Shown here piece after piece: positions 20,338 to 29,501 of a stretch of DNA of 29,501 nucleotides. Within the stretch, counting starts at the first letter, position 1. Every line of letters starts with the position of its first letter. Location: positions 1-29,501 of the forward strand of contig JAACJK010000088.1 of the NCBI GenBank assembly GCA_013368325.1, given 5' to 3'. The translations under genes were made by a program, and so were the position numbers. The notes below the pieces were generated by a model. The model saw nothing but the letters and a program-made list of their open reading frames with translations, was not told the DNA's origin and did no database searches. This DNA comes from Ephemerocybe angulata. Its lineage: Eukaryota; Basidiomycota; Agaricomycetes; Agaricales; Psathyrellaceae.

Positions 20338-21627
20338 CTACTCTGGCTCTTCGAAGGTAAGCTGCTCAAGCCAGTATCTCTTGAATCCTTGCACAGTCAG
20401 TGATCCAGGGTTGAAGCCCTCCAGGAGAAATACGGATGCCGCTCGTTGATCCCAAGCGTCTTTCTCGTCGCCCGTCCTAAAAGCCTTGAACTTCTGTAGT
20501 AGAGTCTCCTGCTTCATGCGATGCAACCGTTTCCCTAGGTGCTTAGAGTCATAATCTTGCGGGGCGGACTTGAACATTCTGAGACTAGAAGCAGTCGTCA
20601 GTGTGATTGAACATGCGAGAGGTAGCGCCCAATATTAATGAGGGAATATAACGCACTCGACTTTGACATCCCAGGCCCAGACTTGCACTTCCTCGAGAGT
20701 TTCCGGGAGCGATACGAGCTGCAGGTAGGTCGAAGTGGAAGCCGAGATAAAGCGCAGCGGCGGAGCTGTGAGGACTTTGAAGTCATCATCCATGTGAGGA
20801 ACATCGGAGTGAATTCGGAGTCGAGCGAGTGAAGGAAACAGCACTGGCATCGCGATGGATCTGTAGAGTGGGGCCGTCGAATTGGTTTTGTACCTCCCGT
20901 ACATAGTATGGATGGCGAGGCTCCGTAGATTAGGGAGGACGGGGATCACGGCTTCGGTGTAGATATGCGACGAGCGGCACCAGCAGAGCGTAAGGACCGA
21001 GAGTGTGGTGGCAGAGGCTTCGAGAAGGCGTCGAAGGGCTGAGAAGACTTTATATTCAAGTCTTCCTAGCACACTTTGGTCTAGCGCGAGCTGAGACAAG
21101 TCCTGACCATGGTATCCAGGATAATCTTGCGCGTCTTTATTTAGGTCTTCGACCTCTTGAGCTAGCTCAGCTAGCTCTCCTTTCGAAATGCTGCTGAAAT
21201 CTACGTCCCCGTCCTCCGATTCTTCCTCGTCTGAATCATCCACGCCCACATAGACCGAAGGATCGTCCCAGTCCGCGTTGGTCGGGTCCTCGAGGGTTGC
21301 CATCTGCCTTCCTTTTGGGTATACATCGAGATACATCTCCGGCAAGTGCACGTAGAGATTCACCAAGCGACTTTCACCATCTGGGAGAGCGCAGAAATAA
21401 CTTTCAAATCGGAGCAGTTTTTCCCAACCATCCAGGATAACCGACTGGTGTCGATGGGCATATGTGAGGTCCCTGAGTGCGCGGGAGGCCTCTGAGGCGG
21501 AGCGAAGTGTGGCACCGTTTGGGTCGTCGAAGAATACAAAGTCGATTATCGCGCGCCAAATTTCCCGAGGGAAAGGCGCGTGCGAGCTCGTGGCGTAAGG
21601 GGGCAAAATCCTTGAGAGTTGAGCCAT
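20338..21627 (-). CDS. F-box-like/LRR-type protein
   Basis: Two exons, about 20655-21627 and 20338-20584, join in phase across an intron with donor GTGCGT and acceptor TTCTAG (junction WAWDVKV-DLRMFKSAPQD). The N-terminus APFPREIWRAIIDFVFFDD matches the first helices of the F-box-like proteins expanded in mushrooms, which usually adapt substrates to SCF ubiquitin ligases. An acidic insert (DDSDEEESEDGDVDF) follows, then leucine-rich strand-like segments (LPNLRSLAIHTMYG, FPSLARLRIHSD, SLPETLEEVQVWAWD). The frame is open to an ATG at 21738, but that ATG and its next codons contain the TATA box, so the start is placed at MAQLSRILPP, 21627. The target is unknown. Confidence 0.72.
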
Positions 21628-21727
21628 TCGAGATGAGGGTTGGCTGGGGTATGCGTCTTTTAAGAAAGGTGGTGGTGGTGGTGGTTTCTGCGAAGGCGCG
21701 TTGAGGTCCAAGTGGCCCTGGGTTCTA

Positions 21728-21735
21728 CTTATATA
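21728..21735 (-). promoter_or_regulatory. TATA box of the F-box-like gene
   Basis: TATATAAG on the minus strand lies about 100 bp before ATG 21627. It overlaps the codons after an upstream in-frame ATG (21738), which argues against that ATG as the start. Confidence 0.75.
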
Positions 21736-21883
21736 CATGCCTCGCGTTTTGCCACCGGATCGGTTTATGCCACTTCATGAAGTTCAGAGATATTCGCTCT
21801 TTCTCCTGAATCAAAGATAACATACCGTTATACGTGAGCAGTAGGATATAGTAAATCCGGTTGTAAACTAGCTAGCACTCGAT

Positions 21884-24800
21884 CTACAGTTCATCCCTCT
21901 CGAGTTTCACCTCGCCTCCAACCTGATTGATCTTAAATGCCACACCCAGCGCCCGTAGAACCTCCGGGTCATTGCCCCACACTTCCGGTGTCTTGCTCAT
22001 TTCAAAGACGATATCAACCTTTCGACTCTTCCCCAGGAGCTGGTCATGTCGAAGAATGGTAACCTTTATAGCATCGCCGTTGACCGAGAGTGATTTGACG
22101 TATGGCTTCGTTCGTGCGCCTGGTGCTCGGATTGAGATGGTGGTAAGCTCGTTGTTGAGCGAAGGGTTTGGGACTTTGAAGACGATGCGTTCAAAGAATG
22201 GACTGCAGTAGACAGGTCAACCAGTCAGCATTTTCCGTATTACCATGGTGCCTCCAGAGAAAGTAGCTTACGATCCGACGACATATTCCCCTGAGACAGG
22301 GTTGACAGGGTAGAAACCCATCGCGCTGAAGATGTACCAAGCACTCATCTGGCCGCAATCTTCGTTCTTTTGTCAACATGGTCAGTTTTGATATCCAAAG
22401 AACTTGAAAGTATGTATACAGCGCTCACCCCAGTTAAACCATCAGGGCGATTGTTATAGTTGGCCTTTGCAATCTCCCGAATTCGCTCCTGGGCCTTGAA
22501 AGCTGCACCAGACAATGCATACAGGTACGGGATGTGGTGCGATGGCTAAAGACGTGAGATGTCAACACAGTTCGGGATGGGGCTTGATTCCACGCCCACA
22601 TACTTCATTGGTATGATCATTGTGGCCACCTTCGAAATGTTCTTCCAAGCTCTGAACGAACTTGACTTTCCCACCCCGCCGGTCGATGAGCTCAGGGACG
22701 TTATGGACGACGTCAAAGGAGTACGCCCATTTGTCGCCTATCCGCATCGACATAAGCTCAACGCCAATCCATATGGGCACGCAATTAAACTCACCTTCTG
22801 TCCATCCTTTATCCTCGCCAGCCCAGCTCCCATCCGCATTCCTCGCTTCCATGAACCCAGTAGCTTCGTTAAACAGAGTGAATGGAGCATGCATCGCACG
22901 GTCGTGCAGGAACTTCGTAACATTGTCGGGCTTGGAAAGTTCTCGGGCTAGAACACATGCAGCGTAGTCATCGTCTATGCGCACGCGCCGGAAGGTCAGG
23001 AGTGTACCGAGATAGAAGCTTGGAATGAATACTTACAAGCATAGTCAAGCGTCCTTGAAGCACTCTCGGAGTGGATATCATCTGCGACCCAGCCCTTGCC
23101 ATCGACATTGTACACGGAGGAAAGCCCAGCACGGACTTCGTAGTCGACATGCTATTGAGATGAGCATCGAGGTAACCCGAGGCAGCTTGAAATACTTACC
23201 TCCTCTCGATCGTCATACTTCAATTCCCAATCCCGTTCAGGCGGAACGGTCGCGTCTTTCCATACAGCATCCCAGGCGATCTCTCGTTCAGCTGCACTCA
23301 ACGGAATGCCCTTGAGGACCGCTTCAGCAATAAGCGAGTCCGCGTGAGTACCAACCATGATGTTCGTCTCGACGACGTTCTTCCACATCGGCAGCCAGCC
23401 ACTCTGGGGGAATACATGGTAAGCCCGAAGAAACGTAAAGAAGCTATGAACGATGCTGTTTACCTGTTGGAAGTCCTGCAGCATGCTCCGCACCATGCCT
23501 GGGATATGTTCAGGAACCAACATGATTTGCAAGGCCCAGATAGCGCGGTAAGTATCCTACGATAGCGATTGGGAATGTCAGTTCGCTGCGTACGTTGCAC
23601 TGGAGGAGTGCGAATGAGGACACACCCAAATTGAGTAGCCGGTGTACGACTCTCCTTCATGAACCTTGGCGTCATAGCCAGACCAATATCTGCCATGTTC
23701 GCTCTGCTCACTCGGGTACTATACACACACCGATGTCAACCTCTGAAAGCCTCGAGGATATGGTGAGCGGAGCTCACCTGGAGAGAGTGAGCAATACCAG
23801 TCCAGAACACCTCCTTCATCACCTGCGCCTCGTAATCATCCTCGCCTCCAACCTCGATAGAGACTCGCTCAGCGAACTGAGCCCACTGACTTCGCACCCT
23901 TCCCGCCGTCCATTCGAGCGTCCCAACTTGACGATGATCTGATAGCGGCTCCGTTGTTTCATTAATGTTAGGAATTTCTGCCTCGATATTCGCTCTCGCC
24001 TGCTCAATGGAGATGAACGACGTCCCAACACGTACATTAACCTGACCCTCTTTCCCCTCAGGCAAAAAGACGAAAGCACTGAGAACCGGCCCCGCAGCCT
24101 CCCTGCCGCCCAGTACAACACTCCCATTCTGTATTGTGCCATACACCAGGGAGTCGGTTGCCTGGAAGCCAAATCGGGCGCAGAAGTAACCTTTAAATTG
24201 GTTTGCAGCGTCTTGTCCGAGACGGGCGTGATAATGCTGTCCTGTCGTTCCGTCGAGTATCCGCATATTTCGAAGGGGGACTTGGGAGAGGTGTTGATGT
24301 GGACGTGGCCTTCCGGATAAGTTACGTTCGAAGGTGTCGAAGTGATGATTGAGGGGCGGGCAGCTTCGACGAGGATGTAGGGTCGTGGTCGGCTGTGTGC
24401 TCCTGACTTTGGCGAGAAGGTGAAGCGAAGGTGTCCAACGCGGGAGGCTAGCGGCCTAATTCAGTCAGGAACAACACGGGAAACGTGGGGCAGATGGCCG
24501 AGGACCACATGTGTGCAGGATGTTGAATACTCACTAGCACTCATCTCGGAGAGAATCTTCCCCTCATCTCCAGTTCCGTCATCTACTAGTACGTTGTAGT
24601 AGCTCGGGCTAACAACTTCCTGCCGGCCATAGTCGAGCTCCCCGCGTTCTCGGACCCAACGACTCGAAGACCGCGTTCGTGGAAGGATGCCTTCACAGAG
24701 CTCAAGTCGACTGTTCCGTCTTCGCGTTCGAAACCGACCCCGGGGACGACAGCAACACTCCCGCTCTCGCCCATCCAAATCGCTGGCTGGCGCGTACCCA

Positions 24801-25218
24801 TGAACCCATGGACCTTGTTATTCTCCTAGAATCCTATTAAAGAAGCTTATGAACGGAGCCCGAGTACATACGCACCTCCTCAGCTCCTTCCAGCACCCAA
24901 GACGCGTTATACGGCGTCGCAGAAACGTAAGAAACTTGCGTCTGCGCAACCCATCGCGTCATACCAAACGGCGGAGACACCGAAGGTATCATCCCCCCAG
25001 CCTTGTTCGGCTCAGTTCCAGTAGTCCCGATGTACCTATATCTAGTTTAGACATACAGATGCAAATGATAACCTGGTTTACACGTACAAGTTAACAGAGT
25101 CGAGAGCATCCGACCTCGGCTCGTTGAAGCCATGAGGCGCCTTCGTTTTCGCTAGGGAAAGTGCGGGTATGCATGTCACGAAACAGAGAAGAAAACTCCT
25201 CCGAAGTGTTCCGACCAT
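21884..25218 (-). CDS. GH92 alpha-1,2-mannosidase, secretory, with C-terminal RDEL
   Basis: Glycoside hydrolase family 92 enzymes remove alpha-linked mannose from glycans in a calcium-dependent, inverting reaction. The start MVGTLRRSFLLCFVTC (ATG 25218) gives a signal peptide: RR, then a hydrophobic core ending in ALSLA. Family signatures follow in order: VNLYIGTTGTEPNKAGGMIP and FMGTRQPAIWMGESG in the N-terminal sandwich domain, ERQDSIIT and FKGYFCARF, SGYDAKVHEGESYTGYSIWD, GWLPMWKN, then HNDHTNEPSHHIPYLYALSG and GNEDCGQMSAWYIFSAMGFY, which carry the catalytic acidic residues. About 13 exons. Two frame breaks occur, at a C4 run (plus strand, about 24642) and a GGG run (about 24225); one added base mends each. 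The C-terminus reads LERDEL-stop, an ER-retrieval-like signal. Fungal homologues are often secreted. Confidence 0.93.
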
Positions 25219-26430
25219 CTCAGCTTTGTCTTTAGGTGGTATTATCCTACCTTTCTGCCCTTCTGGTGGTGGACGTCGGGAAACAAGTTCCGCAAGCGCC
25301 AAAAGTCCCCCTAACTTCACGATGATGGCATCAATTGGGCTACAGCTTTGGGTCCAAACATTGAACTTCGTCATCGAGTCGTCGACTTTGCACTGTTACT
25401 TACTAGTACTCTCGACCTTCTAGATGGTTAAAAACATTACGACTTGCCCAAATATATTTGATTAGATATATGAGTACCGTAGGTATGTAGCTAGATCCCA
25501 GAAGCCCCGCATCATCTCCATCTCAACGGCTTTAACGGACAATTAGCGGACTCGACCTCACAAAAAGCAGGCCAAGAAACTTACCAAAACGGTCAGTAAA
25601 ACTGATCTATGCGCACAATAATGGGCTCCTCGAGCGCCTATTTACCTTAAAAGAAGCTTAGATCGCTCAAAGCTGCCCTTAACCGCGGGCTGAACGTTGC
25701 GGGGAAGCTTGTGGAGCCAGTAGAAGCTAAATATACGCCTTGGATTCGAGAACCTTGAGGAATTATTCGTCAAGCACAACTTATCTGGTTGGAAAATCCT
25801 TGTAAAGATTCTCTTCTAAATTTGGGTCTATTATCAGAGGGGGGCGGCTGAATGTACCGGTCACTGTGCTGTATGTTCGCCCGCAATCTGGTATACACCA
25901 AACAACTCCCAGATTCGGTTCCCGTTGGCAAGGCAAGAAGATTCATGAGCTCAGTGAAAGTCTCAGTCATCCAGGCGACAGAGTGGTTGTGAAAGGCAAG
26001 GAGTATCTCGCAGGAAAGCGCGCGTTTAGGCGCTTTGGCATTGGTCAATGCATCAGAGAGAGGCGTCTTGAAATCACCAGCTTGCATCCTTCACGGGCTT
26101 CCGGTTGAGAGTTTTGCGAGCCCTTTCAGAGCTGGTAGTAGCATACTTCTATTTCTGAAGCTGTCCCAAAACTTCCCTGGCACCACCAACGTCGAACGGG
26201 CGGCGATCTCGTTAAGCGCCAGTGGCTAGCCCTATCTAAGCATCACATAAGCAGTGAGCAAAGCCCGGTCTCTGGACAAATCCCTTTCCAATCGCATGCC
26301 GGCCGTTCATATCAGGTATACTGTCAGCGGCTTGGGCACCTTTTCCATGCGTTTCCATTGCCAAGCCAGCGCTTTGTGCACAGTGGCACTGACCAAAGCA
26401 CTCGACTGTGCTTTGCACCCACCGCCCGTA
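25219..26430. other. long intergenic region
   Basis: About 1.2 kb between the divergent GH92 and HMG-box genes. It is AT-rich near 25430-25500. An 8-bp inverted repeat at 26394-26415 is the only clear structure. The minus-strand frame 25770-26087 lacks motifs and introns and I do not support it. Confidence 0.5.
26394..26415. promoter_or_regulatory. 8-bp inverted repeat upstream of HMG-box gene
   Basis: CAAAGCAC and GTGCTTTG are perfect inverted arms around a 6-base spacer. The element sits about 20 bp before a TATATA box, a place suited to a dimeric regulator. CAAAG also resembles HMG-box target sites, so autoregulation is conceivable. Confidence 0.4.
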
Positions 26431-26433
26431 GAG

Positions 26434-26439
26434 TATATA
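26434..26439 (+). promoter_or_regulatory. TATA box of the HMG-box gene
   Basis: TATATA lies only 13 bp before the ATG at 26452. Transcription would be expected to start downstream of that ATG, so the ATG at 26539 is the more likely start. Confidence 0.55.
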
Positions 26440-26538
26440 GCGCCAGCGACCATGGCTCGAAATCTTCAGTTTTCTTCGTCTGCCCACTCCTCCAACCTCA
26501 CTCAAGCAACCAGTTTTCCTCCCCATTTTACATCCAAT

Positions 26539-28178
26539 ATGCCTGGCACCAACCCTTCCTCCAACACCAACGAGAACAACAACTTGGCCCTGGCCGCTCG
26601 GCTGATGGCAACGCCACTCCGCCCACTCTCCTTCATCCAACACCGCGCGCACACCGACCTTGTTCTCCGGTAACACCGCCACCGGTGAAGTTGAGCAGCA
26701 GTACGGTCATGTTCAGGTGGGTGCTCTCCTACCTTTTCTATCCAACTTTCACCATATCTCACCCTTCGTTTTGCCAGAATGAACCTACGTCTCCGAGTCT
26801 TTCTCCAAGCCCTGATCCTGAGGCGCCTGAGAGTATTCCGCGATTCCAAAAACGCCTATATCTTGTTTCAAATTACTTCGTGGCTTTCACAAGAGCAGAG
26901 GCGGAAAGCCAGGCCAAGAAGAAGGGAGAGCCGTGCCCGAAAGTTAATCAGCGCTATCTCTTTTCGAGGCAGGGACCGTGTGGAAAGGCCTCTCTGCTCT
27001 CCAGAAGGCCCTTGGGAAGAGAAGGCTGCCGAGGAGCGTAGGAGACACAACGAGAAATACCCCGACTACGTTTATCATGCCCCGAAGAAGGGTAAGAAGG
27101 GTGTTAAGGCTTCCAAGAAGAAGGCCCAAGGCGCCGAAAAGGCGGCCGCGACTCGCAAGTTCAAGGTCAAGTCCCGTGCCAGCACTAAAAAGTCTGCCCT
27201 GTCGAAAGGCAAGGGCAAGGGCAGGGGCAAGGAAGTCGAAGTGGATCCTCACGCTCCCCTTCACGCCGCTTTTACCCACCGATGAGGAAACCATCATGGC
27301 TCTGGAGGGCGTACAGCTCGCCTCTGCAAGGGTTGAGTCCTGGAGATGTCATGTTGAGGCCGCCTCCACTCAAAATTCCTTTTCATACCCCTCCGGGTCG
27401 GGGTCAGCGACTTCGTCCTCCTCTGCATCGGGCTCTGGCAGTTCTTCCTTCCCTTACGCCTCCGGCTCGGGCCATCGACTCACAACCAAACCGCTTTGGC
27501 CTCGGGCTCTGGCAACTTTTCGAGCAATGTCACGCCCTCGACCTGGGGCAACGTCGCTCAACCTGCATTCATACCCCAAGATCCGACTGGCTTTAACATC
27601 GCAGCTCAGCCCATGCCTCACTACTCTGCTCAGCCTCAAGTTTTTGACGGAAATTATGCCTCAACTTCGAGCATCCCGGGACCCGACTTCAACGCCTTTC
27701 AGGGTTACAGCATATTGATCTCGGCCTCGATTGCCCATCTCTGAGGTGCACGACTACATTGTCAACCAGGGTAATGCACCGGGCTCGGGCGTGCATGCTG
27801 GTGCGAACCTCCTTGACGCTCAGGCAGGCTCCATCACGTATTCCGCACGGCTATGTTTGTGCCTATGAACATCCATGGAAGTCATATTCCTGCGTTGGCT
27901 GGTGTAAGCTCGAGTGCCGAGCAGCACCCGCAGGCTGGAACCAACCCACTCAATTCGATCTCAACGCCTCTGGAACCTATATTTCTCCCTGGGGCACCAC
28001 CTGGAGTGAGGAGCAGTACCGCAGGGCTTTAGGAGATGCTCTTTCACTCGGGCTCGACTGCTCTGTCGCATGGGTGGTTGAGGTCTTCCTCTGGCAGGAG
28101 GCGATCATGGCTTCGGGATCGGGTGCTGAGTTAAACGACGTCTTGAACAGGGTTCTCGAGGGGGCGGCAGGCTTGTGA
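26539..28178 (+). CDS. HMG-box transcription factor, multiply frame-broken
   Basis: The likely start is MPGTNPSSNTNENNN (26539). An intron at 26717-26777 leads to NEPTSPSLSPSPDPEAPESI and then an HMG box (about 26836-27080). Its parts are spread over three frames: KNAYILF, NYFVAFTRAEAESQAKKKGE, AGTVWKGLSALQKA, then PWEEKAAEERRRHNEKYPDY. The W, K-x-P-W-x-x-K-A and H-x-x-x-Y-P-x-Y-x-Y positions fit the MATA-type HMG box of fungal regulators. About five single missing bases in short runs within roughly 200 bp would restore it. A Lys-rich segment follows (KKGKKGVKASKKKAQGAE), then a Ser/Gly/Pro-rich C-terminus with repeated ASGSG. The 5' part and everything after 27285 also change frame, so exon borders there are uncertain. 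Either a real gene with consensus errors or a decaying copy. Confidence 0.7.
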
Positions 28179-28491
28179 TGTAGAATGCGCTTGTCTCATC
28201 TGCCTCAGGTTTCTGCTTCTTCTCGGGCTGGCTTTTTATTGTGTCTTCTGGCTTTCTATATAGTTACAGTACTAATTTCTCAGAATTTCTCTTCTCACAT
28301 TATGCACTCCTTCTTATATCCCGCTATGCTATGCCTATGTCCTATGTCACATATTCTATAATCGATCTTTCTGTCCTCTAAACAAGTCTTCGACGAAGCT
28401 CGATGAACTCCCAGTCCAACGGCGGCAACATCCTCCCAGAGTGATCGCCGGCGCTTACACCTCATCAAAAAGTTCTCACCCACGGATTCTC

Positions 28492-29501
28492 ATGTTCACC
28501 CTCAACCGCCTTCCTCCCTCCCTCCTCCACCGCAGCCCAAAGGCTCGCCCACTTCACACTCTCACATTCTCCCCACCATCGTGCATTCGCAGAACGACAA
28601 GGACGAGTCCCCTTCGCTCGTCATGTAGCTCCAACTTCCGACGACACCAGCGAAGCGCTCATACAAGTAGTGGCCCCACCCTGCCCACCTCTGACGCGCA
28701 GAAAAGCACAATCTACGCCCTCTCGACGCCCCCAGGCGCGGAGGCGTAGGTATAATCCGCATCTCAGGCCCCGATGCGCTCCAAGTCTGGCGCAAAATGG
28801 TCAAACCCCACACCGCAAAGGGTACGTCCGCCTGGTCCCCCACAACCCCACTTCCCAGTCGAGAAAGGCACACCAACTAAACCAACTACTTGCTACTTGT
28901 GTAGGGAAGCCTATCACGAACCCAACGCCCTGGAAGCTGCATCGCTGCCGCATCGTACACCCCTCGGACGAGTCCAACACCCTCGACGACGGCCTCGCAG
29001 TCTTTTTCAAAGGCCCAAAGTCCTTCACCTCCGAGGACACGCTCGAGCTACACCTCCACTCCGGCCGCGCCGTCATATCCGCCGTTCTCTCTGCGCTTTC
29101 ATCCTCAACGACGTCCTCCACGCCGATGACGACCTCTTCGAGTTCAGCGCCTCCGCCAACCCCGACCCCGACATTCTCCACCCTCCGCCCCGCTGCCCCC
29201 GGTGAATTCACGCGCCGCGCTTTCCTCGGCGGGCGCCTCGACCTCACGCAGGTCGAAGGCCTCAAAGACCTCATCGACGCCGAAACCGAAGGCCAACGGC
29301 GCCTCGCCGTGCGTGCCGCAGAAGGCGAGGTCCGCGCCAGCTCAGCAGCTTGAGAAAGGACGTCGTGCATGCGCTGGCGCAGGTGGAGGCGCTCATCGAC
29401 TTTGGGGAGGGCGAGGAGATTGAGGAGGGGGTGTTTGAGGGAGGTGAGTGTTTTTGTTGCTGTTCTGGCTTTAATGCTGGGTGGGATGGATGGGTGTTAA
29501 T
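28492..29501 (+). CDS. MSS1: mitochondrial tRNA-modification GTPase MSS1/TrmE homologue, N-terminal part
   Basis: With the MTO1/GidA partner this GTPase builds the 5-carboxymethylaminomethyl-type modification at wobble uridine of mitochondrial tRNAs. The N-terminus from ATG 28492 ([20 protein letters not shown]) is rich in Arg, Ser and Leu and lacks acids, as in a mitochondrial targeting peptide. TrmE N-domain motifs follow: [11 protein letters not shown] with [13 protein letters not shown], the intron 28822-28904, [19 protein letters not shown], and [20 protein letters not shown]. The helical domain begins [14 protein letters not shown]. The coding exon ends at 29443 at a GTGAGT donor; the GTPase domain lies beyond the window. 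Two frame breaks occur, near 28736 (between PPG and the RGG position) and near 29340 (VRA to LSSLRKD); one added base mends each. Conservation on both sides argues for consensus errors. Confidence 0.93.

Noticed and set aside
21628..21738. N-terminal extension of the F-box-like protein from ATG 21738
   Set aside because: The extension codes through the TATATAAG promoter element and gives a poly-proline stretch; the ATG at 21627 has the right distance from TATA.
25770..26087. Minus-strand frame of 105 codons in the intergenic region
   Set aside because: No motif, no supporting promoter and an atypical end; chance cannot be excluded.
28801..29370. Minus-strand frame of 189 codons
   Set aside because: It is the shadow of the GC-rich MSS1 exons, which carry clear TrmE motifs on the plus strand.

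Overview
The window looks like nuclear DNA of a basidiomycete fungus, most likely an Agaricomycete mushroom. Genes on both strands are cut by many short introns (about 50-65 bp, GT-AG, CTNAC/CTAAT-like branch points). Lineage-restricted families of that group are present: a KDZ-transposase-associated cysteine-cluster protein, a short MGRP-type protein, and an F-box-like protein. No rRNA, tRNA or CRISPR array was recognised.

Left half (1-14.6 kb) is accessory in character. It holds a SWIM/cysteine-cluster gene running off the left edge (minus), a Cys-cluster plus coiled-coil protein (plus, 1992-3716), an MGRP-type basic protein (minus, 3942-4806), a small acidic-tailed protein with a tandemly duplicated intron-exon unit (plus, 5702-6704), and a long repeat-rich protein with a compact C-terminal domain (plus, 7545-10379). 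A lineage-specific protein (minus, 10576-11436) follows, then a 2.3-kb satellite array with 188/146-bp monomers and a 334-bp higher-order repeat (about 11985-14270). A cluster of strong hairpins and an NmrA-type dehydrogenase fragment that stops after about 90 residues (14610-14956) close this half. Tandem repeats also lie directly upstream of two of the lineage-specific genes.

Right half (15.5-29.5 kb) is conserved core. It holds the large subunit of the nuclear cap-binding complex (NCBP1/CBP80, minus), an intronless protein of unknown function (plus), an F-box-like protein (minus), a GH92 alpha-mannosidase with signal peptide and C-terminal RDEL (minus), an HMG-box transcription factor (plus), and the N-terminal part of the mitochondrial tRNA-modification GTPase MSS1/TrmE (plus), cut by the right edge. 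The genes do not form one pathway; mRNA cap binding, glycan trimming and mitochondrial tRNA modification are independent housekeeping jobs.

One pattern cuts across the window. Many genes, including the conserved GH92 and MSS1, show single-base frame breaks, almost all explained by one missing base in a short homopolymer. NCBP1 is free of them. I therefore treat most broken genes as probably real genes carrying consensus indel errors, and call only the NmrA fragment a pseudogene.
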